From Cadophora sp. MPI-SDFR-AT-0126 (Eukaryota; Ascomycota; Leotiomycetes; Helotiales; Ploettnerulaceae): 64,000 nt of DNA. The DNA is taken from the NCBI GenBank assembly GCA_020747065.1, contig JAGMVK010000012.1:372001-436000 (forward strand), read 5' to 3'. Made by a program: the position numbers and the translations under genes. Below the pieces are notes generated by a model. That model saw nothing but the letters and a program-made list of their open reading frames with translations. It was not told the origin of the DNA and made no database searches. Shown here in pieces: positions 13,521-25,605 of the stretch; position 1 is the first letter of the stretch; each line of letters opens with the position of its first letter.

Positions 13521-16296
13521 TCAGCCACCTTGCCCACCAGGTGGCGTTCTGACATATGGACCAGGGACATTCTGACTGCCGTTCCAGACGGAAGACTGTA
13601 GCATGGTTTCTCGGTCAAAATCACTTGCTCCGGGATAGACAGTGGAGTTGCCTCCATTCATAGCACCGAACGCAGCATTCCATGAACCAAGAGCACCATT
13701 TCTGGCGGGCATTGGCGTAGAATTTGCGTAGAGGCTGCTGGAGTCCGAAAAGTTTGAGGACATGGGCATGAACTGTTGAGCCAGTGATTCTTGCAGAATT
13801 TGGCTCACAGGTCGTGGCAAAGATCCTGAGACTGGTCGGGATGACTGTCTGCCCCAAGAGTTGTTTCTTGGCGGGAAAATGTCTGGATCGTCAACTCCCT
13901 CCTCCAATTGCTTTGCAAAGGACTTGTACGACGTTGAGCTAGCTTGTGAAGATTGTCGACCCCAAGGCGCGCTTGCCGAGGCAGGAAGCCCTGTCATTTT
14001 GTCAAGAGCTGCCGCTGCCTCTCTACGCTCCTCTTCAGAATTGAGAGACAGTGGCGACAAATGGCCACCCGTTCCTGGGCGAATGGGACTGGTTGGCTTC
14101 AATTCATGCGGCTGTGGAGTAAATGCTGAGTTGTAAAGTCCAGGTAAGCTTGGAAGCATCTTGGGAGTTGATCGGTATTGAGAATCATATCCATTCGACG
14201 CAATAGGTGCGAATACCTCGTTTGCCGTGCGACTGTGCATGCCATAGGACGTTTCGTTGTTTTGCGATGATGGATCTACCAGGTCATCAACCATCCGAGA
14301 CATATCATTATCCATGCCATGATGCGCATCCGTGTTTCCAACATGCTCATCTCGCTCGACCTCTCTCTGTGCGGGCCCCCCCTCTCGTGAGGAGTATGTG
14401 CTACCCGTATGGGTTGGGGTTGGAAAAGCGGAGGATGAGGAGTATTGCAAGGGGCTAGAGAGCTGAGCGCCAGGCGTTCGGAAGGCAAACGAAATCCCAC
14501 TCTCTGCTCGGTTCATGCCGATTGGGATGTCGTTGTTCATAGCTAAGGAAAGGCCAACAATGAGAATGTCGCGGATGCGAGACTGCATCTCGACATTTGG
14601 ATGCTCGCGCGCAAGACCTTGGTCAGTGATCCGAGGCTTGGTTTCGCCACTTACAGACTTGAAAAGGTTGCATCCAGTAGGAAGGTTGGAGTCGAGAAGA
14701 GGCTCAAAGCCAACGGTCGACTCGTCCTCCTCAAGAAGATACTTGACGTCAGGGAGCTCTGCGACAGGAAACAAGATGCTTAGCTTCGTGAGAACCGTGG
14801 CATAGAGTTTCCAAAGTTCGATAATGCGGGTAGCCATTGCAATATCAGATGTTTGAGGGGTGGACACAGCCATAAGGAAGGAAGCGCTCGAGGCCAACCA
14901 GGTGCTGTATTGACGTAAAGCTGGGAGAACTCGACGAGCAATTGCAGTGATGACCTCCTTGGGGGCTTCTGGATGATCAGCCGTGCCATTTGTAACATTG
15001 GGAATTTCTTCTCCTTCTGATTCGTTCTCAAGCTCTGGAGCGAGAGTCTGAAGAAGGAGAAACATCATTCGGACATTGAACCCCAGGTAGAATTTGTACG
15101 ATGTAAGATTCTTTTCGTTGGAATCATCTATCAGGTGTTAGTAGTAAAAATACCATTTTGAAAGGATTGCTTACTCTTGGTCTTGTTCCCAGCGATATAT
15201 TGAGCGGCAATATTGACGATAATCAACTTCTCCAAAGTCTCACCGAACGTCTGCTCCTTGAATAACAATGCGAGCCGGGAGAGGATTTCTCTTTCGAGTT
15301 CCTCTCGTGTAGCGGTGAAGTCAACGCCTTCAGAGAATTTGGCATGCAACAGAACAAACCATCCACACATAGTCGAGACTTTGTCACTTTTTGGCTGAGG
15401 GATCTTCTTTTCGAAGGCACTGATGATCTTCTTGAATTCGTGCTCGAGATTGCCCGAAGCAAGTTGATGTGGCTCCTTGGTGCTGAGAGCACGGTACAGA
15501 TGATAAAGTGCATCCAAATGGTTCTCCTCCGCAAGAGCAATCACGGCCATTTGCTGGTGAGCGTAGCCATTCTCGGGGCAGAAGTCATTGGCCAAGGCAT
15601 AATATCCCAGTGCCGGTGCCCAACTACGATCCTTGGTCCGGAAGCTATTGCGGTATCGTGAGAGATCTCCTAGGCGCATCAAGGTAGAATGACAAGATCT
15701 CTTGATCAGAAGCTCGACTTCAGGAGAGACACGGACTCGTCGATCTCCGGATAAGGTGCTGAGCGAGAGGCTGTTGGCAATTCGGTGCAAGTCTTGTAGT
15801 CCCTCAAAGTGTGAAGCCAATCTCTGAATATATCCCTTATAGAAGAACTGGCTGGTCTTGATGAAGTCAGCGTAATGCTTAGCCAAGCTTCGGCGTTCCA
15901 CATGATTCTTCTGCTGCCTCTTGACCTTCTCCATCAATCTTCTATATCGGCCATTGATTAAGGTATGCGCGTCCCAAAGTCGTCCTTCAGCCTTGACTGT
16001 AGTCGCAAACTGGAAATCGGCGAAGATGACTGCCTCAGACGCGATGCGGAGCCTTGTCTGGGTTAGCAAAGAAGGTAGGTAGTATGGCATAGAGCATCGG
16101 GGGAAGACAGACTGGCTGATCGCATGCTCGGTCTCATCGTATGTAGGCGGAGGATCTCTCTTCAAGAGGGCTTTCAGTTGCGCCTCGAATTGTTGCGCAT
16201 ATCTGGGTAGCAAAAGGTTAGCTTTGTCTGTGACAATTGTGCGCGCCGGGGCGTGGAAACTTACTTCCAGTTTTGCGCCGCGACGCTGGAAGCCAT
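13521..16296 (-). CDS. EST1/SMG7-like protein (nonsense-mediated decay or telomerase-associated)
   Basis: Three exons, 16296-16265, 16202-15175 and 15127-13521, encode 888 aa starting MASSVAAQNWKYAQQFEAQL. Residues of roughly 60-190 form the EST1 14-3-3-like helical region. About 195-260 contain the most typical stretch, with RSWAPALGYYALANDFCPENGYAHQQMAVIAL followed by DALYHLYRAL; this is the start of the EST1 DNA/RNA-binding domain and its TPR-like repeats. The C-terminal 350 residues are Ser/Pro/Gln-rich and disordered, as in fungal EBS1/SMG7 proteins. No PIN domain is present, so it is not SMG6. Known family members bind phosphorylated UPF1 or telomerase RNA; which role applies here cannot be told from sequence. 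The first exon is only 32 nt, but its splice sites are good. The gene is divergent from the zinc-finger gene at 17199. Confidence 0.88.
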
Positions 16297-17198
16297 GTTG
16301 CCACAGGTACTTGTAGCTTCAGTTGTATGTAAAGGTGTTCTGCAGGCGTATAGACCCCACGGCCGACTTGGTGGTTAGATCTGCGCGTGGAGATCCGCAG
16401 CAAATCGAGGGGGGTTGTTGCGATCCATTCGAGAGGAGTTGGTCAAAAGTTCGACGGTCAAGCTCATGTAAAGCTGCTCCCGGCGAGCGGCACTAGCGTG
16501 GGCGACCAGACGAGCGAGAAGAATGGGAAGAATGCCTAGAGCGATGCGACAAAACAACAAACAAGGGGCCGACCGCCGTCTGTTGCAGTAGCAAGTGAAT
16601 CGGGTTGTTGCAAAGTGAGGTGAGGTGAGGTGAGGGTGAAGATGAGGATGATGAGGGGCTCACAATGACACTTGTGAGTCTTGGGCTTGAGAGAAAAAGC
16701 CCAGACCAATGCGGGCAGGTTCTTCCGCGTCCTTGGCGAGGCTGACTGTGATTTTGAAGACCCTACTAATGCCGCGGATTGTTCTAAATGTATATTCGGA
16801 AATTAAAATTATATGAAATGATTATTGTTTTCTATATTCACATCTTCACTTTAGTATAATCTCAATCTGGCCCAGATCGCTGCCTTATCTTCTAAAGATA
16901 ACTGTTGTTCAAGTGCTTTTATCCATGAATTAGCTTGACTTAACCTCACAAGCGAGGAGGACAAGGCTTTGCTTCTTCCTCAAAACAACATCCATCACAC
17001 AAGGCAGAGAGAGACACGTCCTCAGCCTCAAAGAGTAGGTCAATACATACACATACCCTTGTTTCTCTGTTTCTTCCTGCTCGCTCTCAGCCACACACTT
17101 AGGCCATCGAAACAGACGGGTGAGCGAAAGGAATTTCCAAGCAGATAAGGATAAGAGCGATTTTAAAAGTATTTACCCCGCGTTCAACCGTTTGCAAG
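16297..17198. other. Shared promoter region of the EST1-like and ZNF511-like genes
   Basis: 902 bases between divergent starts. It contains a GAGGT-type purine repeat around 16616-16635 and an AT-rich patch near 16790-16870. No gene is seen. Confidence 0.55.
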
Positions 17199-18074
17199 AT
17201 GGCCAAGCGCTCACGAGAAGACTTTGAGCCTTCCTCTCCAGAGTCCCATGCCGATTCCAACTCTACAGGAGAGCCCTCAGCTACAGCTCGATCCATCAAC
17301 CATCCCAGCACAGAACAGATCCCTTCCTCAACTTCCAAATTCGTTCATCTAGGCCCCGAGAGCGGTGAGGTTTCTACAACGGAAATGCGATGCTCTCTTC
17401 CACCACATCGGGCAACGCTCACTTTTGCCTCATTCGAGGAATACGATGTTCACTATGCTAAGACCCATACGAATCGTTGTCTTGAGTGCAGAAAGAACTT
17501 TCCTACGGACCATTTTCTGAATTTGCATATTGAGGAGAATCATGATGCTATGATCAGTGTGTTGAAGGAGAGAGGTGAGAAGACAGTAAGATACCTTTCC
17601 CGAAACTGTTGGGTTATACGTACTTACATAAATTCTCAGTACTCATGTTTTGTTGAGGATTGTGACCGAAAATGTTCAACCCCTCAAAAAAGACGCATGC
17701 ATCTAATCGACAAGCACATGTTTCCCAAAGACTATGACTTCTACGTTGTGAACGATGGGATCGATCGGCGAAGCTCCATGTTGCGGTCAGGAAAGCATAG
17801 AAGACGCAGTTCAGCAGCTCAGCATATGACTGAAATCGACGAGCGAAATAGGAGACGGAGCTCGGCCATGGGTACAACTAGTACTGTGAATGGAACTGGA
17901 GATGAGAAGAAAGAGAGTCCTGAGACATCGCCAGTTAGAAGCCCTGCAAGTCCAAAAGATGATACGGATATGGATGGGCTTTCGGGTGCTTTGTCGGCGC
18001 TCAAGTTTGTGCCTCCAAGTGTCAGGTTTGGTCGAGGTCGTGGACGAGGGAGAGGAGGATTCAGCAGAAGCTGA
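17199..18074 (+). CDS. ZNF511-like C2H2 zinc-finger protein
   Basis: Two exons, 17199-17585 and 17640-18074, give 273 aa. The 54-nt intron is a multiple of three and has no stop, so an unspliced reading would add 18 residues. I favour splicing because the donor GTAAGA and acceptor CTCAG are good and because removal restores a compact third zinc finger (TYSCFVEDCDRKCSTPQKRR then HLIDKH). Three C2H2-like fingers lie between about residues 65 and 155: CSLPPHR...H, CLECRKNF...HIEENH, and CFVEDC...HLIDKH. The spacing and the MFPKDYDF sequence after the last finger match the ZNF511 family found from animals to fungi, whose role is poorly known. Ser/Arg-rich segments follow, and the tail is an RGRGRGRGG motif that could bind RNA. 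Confidence 0.85.
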   Translation: MAKRSREDFEPSSPESHADSNSTGEPSATARSINHPSTEQIPSSTSKFVHLGPESGEVSTTEMRCSLPPHRATLTFASFEEYDVHYAKTHTNRCLECRKNFPTDHFLNLHIEENHDAMISVLKERGEKTVRYLSRNCWVIRTYINSQYSCFVEDCDRKCSTPQKRRMHLIDKHMFPKDYDFYVVNDGIDRRSSMLRSGKHRRRSSAAQHMTEIDERNRRRSSAMGTTSTVNGTGDEKKESPETSPVRSPASPKDDTDMDGLSGALSALKFVPPSVRFGRGRGRGRGGFSRS

Positions 18075-18257
18075 GGCACTCACGAGCAACGAATAACGAT
18101 CATATCCACGAATTATGAGGTACGAGTCTGACTTTAAAGATCAGACTATGGTTTATGCTTTCAAGTGAATTTATTCATTGGGTATCTGTCCAAATCCATC
18201 TATCCCTAAACGCCCATACTCCCTGCCATATACAATGAGCCCCATTTTGTATTTACA

Positions 18258-19049
18258 TCAAAATATATACGTGCCCATACGTGCTCCCCATCCGTTATCC
18301 CTCGGATTGATCACAATCTGGTACGGGAACGGGTTTGACTCGCTTGTCGTGATTGGCGGTATGTGATCCTTCTCTCTGTTCACCGTCGTAACAATCTTCA
18401 TAGCAGCTTTCAGAAGCATGGCTTCCATAGCTTTCCGAACTTTTGCACGTTCTGCAAGCGCACACTGTTAGTACTGCACATCCATCAAAATGCCGGAGAA
18501 GTCTGCCCAGCCCCAAAAACATACCACTTTCAGTCCTCGGGGTAGCAAGCGTAACGTCCAGCGTCCACTGCTCCCAACAAACTTCCTCCTCACCCTTTGT
18601 AAACCACGCCTTCCTTCGCTTCTTCTCGAAGAACTGTACGGCCATCGAGCCCCTCACGCCGGTATTCCTCGCGCCCATGTCGGAACTCGTATCCAATTGT
18701 CTGACCAGTGTCGCGGTCCGCTGATCAATCAGGGTCTCCAGCTCAACATCCTCCACAAACGGCAGCGTCAGGTCGAGGATATCTCTCGTCGTCGGTCTCA
18801 GGGATGGGAAGAATCGGTGGAAGAATATCGTGTGTAGGATACCTGTTAATGTGGTGGGGTCTGGTCAGCTTGTCTTCTTTTCTTCTTCAGCTCGGATTTG
18901 CTGCGATCCCACCAAACCTCCCCGAGCACCGCGCAAAAGCAGGGAAGCAAGCGGAAGTTTTAAAAATACCTACCTCGAACCACATCTTTCACTGAGGACG
19001 GGTCTGCGAAGACCTCGATGATGTACTCGGGTGGTCTGCGCTGCTCCAT
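18258..19049 (-). CDS. ATG101: Autophagy-related protein 101 (ATG101)
   Basis: Three exons, 19049-18974, 18842-18525 and 18451-18258, encode 195 aa starting MEQRRPPEYIIEVFADPSSV. ATG101 is a small HORMA-fold subunit that pairs with ATG13 in the Atg1/ULK1 autophagy-initiation complex of most eukaryotes, but is absent from budding yeast. Family landmarks here are HTIFFHRFFPSLRP, FFEKKRRKAWFTKGEEEVCW around residues 85-105 (a conserved region that includes a WF dipeptide), and the C-terminal HIPPITTSESNPFPYQIVIN. The last intron ends with a TACTAAC branch site 12-18 nt before the acceptor at 18452. An alternative acceptor upstream of that branch site would break the frame. The 3' end lies 183 bp from the 3' end of the convergent zinc-finger gene. 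Confidence 0.93.
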
Positions 19050-19924
19050 TGTTGATATGTTGGTTCTGGGTTTGTCGGAAGGAAAGTAGGGTGAGGTGAG
19101 GTGAGTTGAGGGAGCTTTGTGCGATACGATACGGATGGAGGGGTAGATTCATGCATGCCAGGAGTTGTTTCCAACCCGACGGACTACTACTGACAAAAGG
19201 TGGTGCTTGTGCTTATCGTCGGATCCACCTCAGCCTTCAACATTCATTTACAGCCTCTCATCAGTCGGCATCGGCAATCTGAACCTTTTGTTCCGCTGCT
19301 CCCAATCTGTCTTGTCTCCCTTACAGGTGCTCCTTGCCTTGTGATGAAGACAAAAGCGGCATCAGGCGAACCGCAGAAGAGGGTTCAGCAATGTTCTTGT
19401 TCTCGAAGATGTATGGGACTTGTGACCCAGACCGCGTTACTCGAAAAGCTAAGAATTCATTCCTTCATCTAGGTGTGAATCATTGGATCATGTTACTACT
19501 GCCTGGTGCGTGTAGTGGTGGGCATCACTGCCGAGAGGCATTCTGAAGCAAAGTAACATGTCTGCGGAATGACATTCAAGGAACCTCCATCTCCAAATTA
19601 TGGGAATAGTAAAGAGACTCCCACCTGTAGCATGGTAAAAAATCAAAATCTTCAGAGCCTACCTTCAATAATTGATCTTTTGCTTTTCCTTCTGATCTAA
19701 GTACTTCTACCGCCGCTTTTGACCCCATCTCCACCCGAAATCCCCTGCCCACTTTGCCTTGTCCCCCAGCCACACCTCATCATCGACCTCGGTCCATGAC
19801 ACGAGAGAGAGCCTTGCTCCCGAGAGATCTCAACAAACAGAAAATCACCAGTCCTTGATGTCCTCAAGAGACTCCAGGACATTCAACAACACCCACACAT
19901 CGACCTCGCACACCGGATCCAGCC
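19050..19924. other. Shared promoter region of ATG101 and PEX3
   Basis: 875 bases between divergent starts. A short GAGGT repeat lies at about 19091-19105 on the ATG101 side. No gene is seen. Confidence 0.55.
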
Positions 19925-21590
19925 ATGATTTCTGCGTCGAGGAGATGGCTGCGCCGGAACAGAACCCCTCTAGCAATTGGATTTGGAGTGATTGGAGCTG
20001 GGTACGTAGCTACACAGTACGTGTTGGGAAAGATTTCGGACGCGCGTGAGCGCATGAGCAGTGATCGTATAGCTCGAGAAAAGTTTGTTGCAATCTATCT
20101 AATATACATCTGCATTCATGCTAAACTGTACCCAGTCTCCGCCGGAGGTTCGAGCAGAACCAAGAAGACTGCACTTTCACAGTCCTAGCCTTGCTTCCCA
20201 CAGCTACGGATAATATTATGGGCGAGCTGCAGACGGAAAGGATAACGTTCGAGTTGCAACAGCAGAAAGCCGCGAAGTTGGCGAGGAATGGTGAAGGTCA
20301 TCCTTCGGAACTGGGGTCGGGACCACCGAGTGTGACGGATGATGATGGAAGAAGTATGGTAAGTATGCAGAGTGAGAGTGGCATACATGCTAGCCAGATG
20401 GGCATCCCTTCCTCTACGCCTGGAGATGGACCGCAGGATGGTGGACAACAGGCGCAGAAGTCTAAGAAATCAAAGTTGCAATTATGGAATGATCTGAAGA
20501 TTAGCTGTGGGTCTGCTCCAAATACTTTCAGGTTCATGCTGATAGATGGCCAGCAATTACTCGGTCATTTACATTGATATATACACTGGCATTGTTGACA
20601 CTTCTTACTCGGATACAACTCAATCTACTGGGACGACGAAGTTATCTATCAAGTGTGGTGTCACTGGCGACGGGTGGGATGGAGCAGTCTACAATCAGCT
20701 TAGAGAACAACGACGACGATAACCCAGATCAAGCATACGGGAACGATTTCGAGACTAACAGACGATATCTAACATTCAGCTGGTGGTTACTTCACAAAGG
20801 ATGGAGAGAGGTCATGCTGAAAGTGGAGGCTGCAGTGAAGGACGTTTTCAGCACTATAAGTCCAAGGGACGATATTTCTATGCAGAGGTTTTCAGAGCTT
20901 ACTCTCGAGGTCCGCAAGAAAGTCGAAGGAGCTACAGAAGCAGAGAGGAAAGAAGGGAAATGGTTGCAATTCCTTCTTCCACCCAGGGATCAAGAGGATT
21001 TCGTGCTTAAAGAATCGGGGATGACTACGGAATCAGTGGCGTCGAATTCATCACCATTACGGCGTCTACTAGACGAGACTTCGGACTTGATCGACTCACC
21101 TCCCTTTTCTCACGTGTTGACTTTACTACTCGATGCCGGCTACTCCACTCTCGTTGATCAAAAAATCGCTCAGCAAGCTTTCAAGATGCCGGCTGTTCCC
21201 GAAGTTCCTGATCTGAATGGACCTCGAATCACAGAGGTATTCGAAGCTAAGCCTGTCAAGCTACCGATCCTGCTGGCTCCCTTGACCAGACAGGCACATT
21301 CCATCGGGAACGGAGTACCAAATGAGTATCTCCAGTCCATGGAACAGGTGCGAGATCTAGAGGCGTTTGCTGCTGTGGTGTACTCTTCGAATTGGGAGAA
21401 CGAGATTAGCCCAATGAACGATCCTGAGAGCAGTACGGTGTTCGTCGAGGGGGATAGACCTGCTGAATCGATCCTTGCATCAGACGCAGCCGTGGTGCAA
21501 GAAAGTGTTGTAGATCTAGGGTCAGCAAGCAACTTCGAAAGTGCTTGGGGGAAAGCTGTTGATATAGTTGAAAAGGGCGGTTCAGCCTAA
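19925..21590 (+). CDS. PEX3: Peroxin-3, peroxisomal membrane assembly factor
   Basis: Three exons, 19925-20082, 20136-20506 and 20554-21590, encode 521 aa. The N-terminus has the basic MISASRRWLRRNRTPLAIGF followed by a hydrophobic segment (about residues 14-35), which is the peroxisomal membrane anchor and targeting signal of PEX3. The family motif LRRRFEQNQEDCTFTVLALL spans the first splice junction. SITRSFTLIYTLALLTLLTR, which spans the second, is the conserved hydrophobic core. A disordered Ser/Gly/Asp-rich insert (about residues 100-160) separates them, as in other filamentous fungi. The first donor is GTTTGT, a less common form, but only this choice restores the family frame. PEX3 recruits PEX19 and allows insertion of peroxisomal membrane proteins. 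The gene is divergent from ATG101. Confidence 0.95.
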
Positions 21591-21965
21591 GTGGTATATA
21601 ACGTGGAGTTCGGTCAAGGGATCAGATATGGGATGGTTTTGGGATAATGGATGGGAGGACATGAGGGAGGAACTGGAACATTCAAAGCGGTCATGAAGAC
21701 AAGATATGTAAGATACCAGGTGAAACCACTCTAATGCATTGGTATTTGAAATCCATTTGCTGGATGACCGTAACGCCTGCAATGCTCCTTTGAACGCCAT
21801 AATATGTCCTACCCTCTTTCAAATTGCCATTGCCCCCGAAGCCTGCCCATACTTAAGTCAGAGAACCCCTTTCACAAATTGATCAAGCGCCAATTCGAAC
21901 AACTCATTTGCGACTCCCACTCCTCCAGGATGTTCCACTGGACTTAAAGGGTTCTTAACCACTAC
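21591..21965. other. Convergent spacer between PEX3 and BET5
   Basis: 375 bases between two 3' ends. No gene is seen. Confidence 0.55.
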
Positions 21966-22566
21966 TCAACTCGTCAGCCCAGACTCTAAAACAACATTTC
22001 CCTCCTCCTCAAGAGCCAAATTCTCTCCCCAGAAGAACTCACCAAATTCGACATAAAGATTAACATAAATCTGATGCAACACATTCCTCATATTCAAGGT
22101 TTGTGTATCCGTCAACATCACAAACTTGATACTCGTCGGCGTCTCATAGTAATGCAACTTATACTGTCCCGTTCTATAGCTAATAAAGCTATCGTCTGGA
22201 CCGCCCAGCTTGCGCACCATGTTCCGTAGGGAGAAGATCGTGCCGAAGATGAGCTTTGCATCGTCTTGTGCGGAGAGACGTGTAGGCCGCACGCGCGCTG
22301 GTCCGAGGTTTGGATCTGCAGTGGAGGAGGCTTGGATTTGGGATTGCGATTGGGGGACGAGGGTGGTGGTATTGGAGGTTGTGCTGGAGGTTGAGATGGG
22401 TCGTCCGCCGGATGAGGAGAGGGGGCGGTCGGGTTGTCGTGCCCAGAGGCGAGAGTAGATGCATTCCGCTGGATGTGTTAGCTGTGTCTTCTTCATTGGT
22501 TGATGGATAGAGAGAATGGGATTATTTACTATGCCGGTCGAAGATGTAGAAGCTATAAACCACCAT
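21966..22566 (-). CDS. BET5: TRAPP complex subunit BET5 (TRAPPC1)
   Basis: Two exons, 22566-22530 and 22468-21966, encode 179 aa. The first exon gives MVVYSFYIFDRH and joins to TECIYSRLW, together the standard start of BET5/TRAPPC1 longin-fold proteins. The intron has an AGCTAAC branch site and CCAG acceptor. Without it, translation would begin at a different methionine and lose the first beta strand. A Ser/Thr/Gln-rich insert of about 45 residues separates strand two from AKLIFGTIFSLRNMVRKLGG, as is common in filamentous ascomycetes. The C-terminal KFVMLTDTQTLNMRNVLHQI and VNLYVEFGEFF are family signatures. BET5 is a core subunit of the TRAPP tethering complexes, the exchange factor for Ypt1/Rab1 in ER-to-Golgi traffic. 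Confidence 0.94.
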
Positions 22567-22863
22567 CGTGATGTGATGGATTGTTGATTGCTGGCCTTGC
22601 CTGGCCTCGCTCCAAATTCACAAACGAGGCTCGAGACAATGGGGGCATCTCACTCCCCGGCAAGTTCACAAGGCTCGAATCAAGCTTCGCCAAGCCCGTG
22701 CTCCTTCCGTGCAGACCAATCGCAGCTGCTCCCTAGCGTTCTGGCAGCCTCATCTCTCACAACCAGATCCTTTCATCTACAAGTTCCCACGACTTCAAAG
22801 TCGCAGCACCTTCCACAAGAAAATGTGCTAGTGGTTGCTTTCAGAGTAAACAATTGCTTCGAT

Positions 22864-25605
22864 ATGGATCAAACCTCGAGAGAATGCGAACCGCCTGGCC
22901 ATCCGGGCGATATCTCGCGCGAGGAAGCTGAGTTGGGTATCATGCCTTCACATGGTAATGCTCCCTGCCACACTTCAACTCCAGCTCCGTCGCAGGAAGC
23001 GCAACTAATATTGCGTCTCGATAGGTATTTCCATAGATGCACCTGGCGAGCCTGTATTGGAACGACCGCACATATTGCAACATCTGTAAGCTTTGCTTTG
23101 CGTTTCTCTGTCTGTCCAAGCTTTGGCGCGGGGTTCTGTCGGCGGGGTTCCACCCATGAAATAGCTGTTTGCTGATGGGAGCAGCTCAACACCCGCATAC
23201 CAAAGTCCCCTACGACATCACCGCCGCAACCCTTCTCAACATCGTGAGGTTAAGGAGACGCTTGATGCGAGGTCGGCGTATACGAATAATCAGACGGATG
23301 GGAGGGCGGAGCATCATATCAATCAGTATATCATCAAGGATGAGATTGGACGAGGCTCGTTTGGTGCGGTGCATTTGGCGGTGGATCAGTATGGGACAGA
23401 ATATGTGAGCTTCCCCACGAATTGTGTGAGCTTCTGGTGTGCGGTTGACACCTGCCAACGAGGCTGGAGTCAGTGAACGAACGGGTATCCTTGCATAGAA
23501 GAATGCTTCAAAGACCAAATTTAAGCAGCTAAAACGGTAGCCGAATTACTGCAAGAGGATGCCGATAGCTATGGACACTCTAGAACTGAACAGGGCTGAC
23601 AATTGGTTAGGCAGTGAAAGAATTCTCCAAATCTCGACTGCGGAAAAGAGCACAGTCTAATATCCTTCGAAGGCCTCATGGAATGAGGCGACCGGGACAT
23701 TTGGCGGCAGGTTCTGGCTTGAACGCCCCTCTTCATCGACATTCGGCATCAGACATCCACAATGATCAGGAACAGGGGAATCCATTATACTTGATCAAGG
23801 AGGAGATTGCCATCATGAAGAAACTCAATCATCCCAATCTGGTATCGCTCATTGAGGTTCTGGATGACCCCGACGAAGACTCACTCTACATGGTCTTGGA
23901 GATGTGTAAGAAGGGTGTGGTGATGAAGGTTGGTCTTAATGAAAAGGCAGACCCGTATGATTCTGAAATTTGCCGGCATTGGTTTAGAGATCTTATCTTG
24001 GGAATTGAGTACCGTAAGCGGCCTGGTCCCTATTCACGTTACTTACTGATTGTTTGGAGTCCATGCTCAGGGTGTCGTGCACCGCGATATCAAACCAGAC
24101 AACCTCCTCCTAACCGAAGACGACGTTCTCAAGGTCGTGGATTTCGGTGTGTCTGAGATGTTTGAGAAAGCTTCAGATATGATGACTGCCAAATCAGCTG
24201 GTTCACCGGCCTTCCTACCACCCGAGCTCTGCGTAACGAGACATGGAGATGTATCTGGTAAGGCTGCAGATATCTGGTCAATGGGTGTATCACTCTACTG
24301 TTTGAGATTTGGACGAATACCATTCGAGCGATCTGGGGTACTGGAGCTTTACGAGTCTATCAGAAATGATCATCCTGAAATCGATGCCGAGCCAGAATTC
24401 TGTGATTTGATGCAGAGGATGCTAGAGAAAGATCCCAAGAAAAGAATTACTATGGCAGAGATTCGCGTATGGTTCCTTTTTCGTGTCTTGGAAATAAGCT
24501 GACGAATTCACAGGAACATCCATGGGTAACGAAGAATGGGACCGACCCTTTACTCTCTGCAGAAGAAAACACATCAGATTTGGTCGAGCCGCCGAGTCAA
24601 ATCGAAGTTAACCACGCCATCACAGCCAAGATGGCAAATCTGCTCGTTATGGTATGTTGGCTGTGGCGCCTTCTTCTTTATCAATACTGATGAGAGCAGA
24701 TGAAAGCAGTTCAAAAGTTCAAGACATTGCTGGAGGCCAAACGTCCAACCGCTCTATCTGGAGCATTAGGTAAAGGAATTGGCGCCAAACGCAATTTAGG
24801 TGTCGATAAAAACCCTGACATAGGCCTTCATAAATCTAGGAGTACAACTTTCGACATAAGAGGACATGCCGAAACTGCTCTTGTTACGGAAGGAGTCCAC
24901 TTCAAAACCGCGGCAGAAGATCTAAGTCCAGACAAGCCTGAGCAGAAGCCTAATGGAGGTGATGGAAGCGACAGCAAGAATTCCAGTACGGATGATGTTC
25001 CGAAGTTCAACCCACCGGGACTACATCACGAAGAATCCGGTGATAAGGGACATGCGCAGAATCCCCTGGATGAGGAGCCTTTATTCCTCGGGATAGGAAT
25101 TGGAGGCCACGACTCCCTCGAAGCACCACCACAAGACGTGGTCGCTGAATCTCCTGCCGCAGCCGAGTTCAACATCTACGACAAAGCGTACCAAGAGGAA
25201 GTCGACCGCATCCGAGCAGCACAAGGTCACACGGCAACCGTATATCTCACTCGCCGCGTCGACTCTAAGAAAGAGTATAAAGCCGATGAGAACATGGTCG
25301 AAGCACCCAAAGCGAGCGAAGCCGTAGGAGGCGCCACAGCCGGATTCAAAAACCTGCTCGATAAGGCGAGAGAAAAGAAGATCGAGCCGGAGAATAAGGA
25401 GAGGCTTGTGGGAGGCGGAAACCGATTCTCGGAGATCGCGGCGAAGGCCATTGAAAATACGAGGGTTTTTGGGAGAGGGTTGAGTGATCGTGGGGGTGGC
25501 ATGGTGGATAATATCTTGGCCAAGGCCGTGGAGAAGAGGAACGATCAGAAGGAGCAGAAGGAGCTAAAAGAGTTGAGGGAGAGGGAGAGTCAGAGTAAAA
25601 GATGA
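22864..25605 (+). CDS. Calcium/calmodulin-dependent protein kinase kinase (CaMKK)-like, upstream kinase of AMPK/Snf1
   Basis: Seven exons, 22864-22954, 23025-23085, 23185-23404, 23611-24013, 24060-24466, 24514-24651 and 24700-25605, encode 741 aa. The catalytic domain begins YIIKDEIGRGSFGAVHLAVD (about residue 100). The ATP-binding Lys of AVKEF is near 127, HRD is in VVHRDIKPDN near 266, DFG in VVDFGVSEM near 287, and the activation segment reads SAGSPAFLPPEL. A basic Arg/Pro-rich insert after the VAIK motif (FSKSRLRKRAQSNILRRPHG and following) is the RP insert that marks the CaMKK family (yeast Sak1/Tos3/Elm1, S. pombe Ssp1). The long C-terminus is charged and disordered. Known relatives phosphorylate the AMPK or CaMK activation loop. 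Exon 5 uses a GGAG acceptor; frame and motif agree. The start is 297 bp from the divergent BET5 start. Confidence 0.9.
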
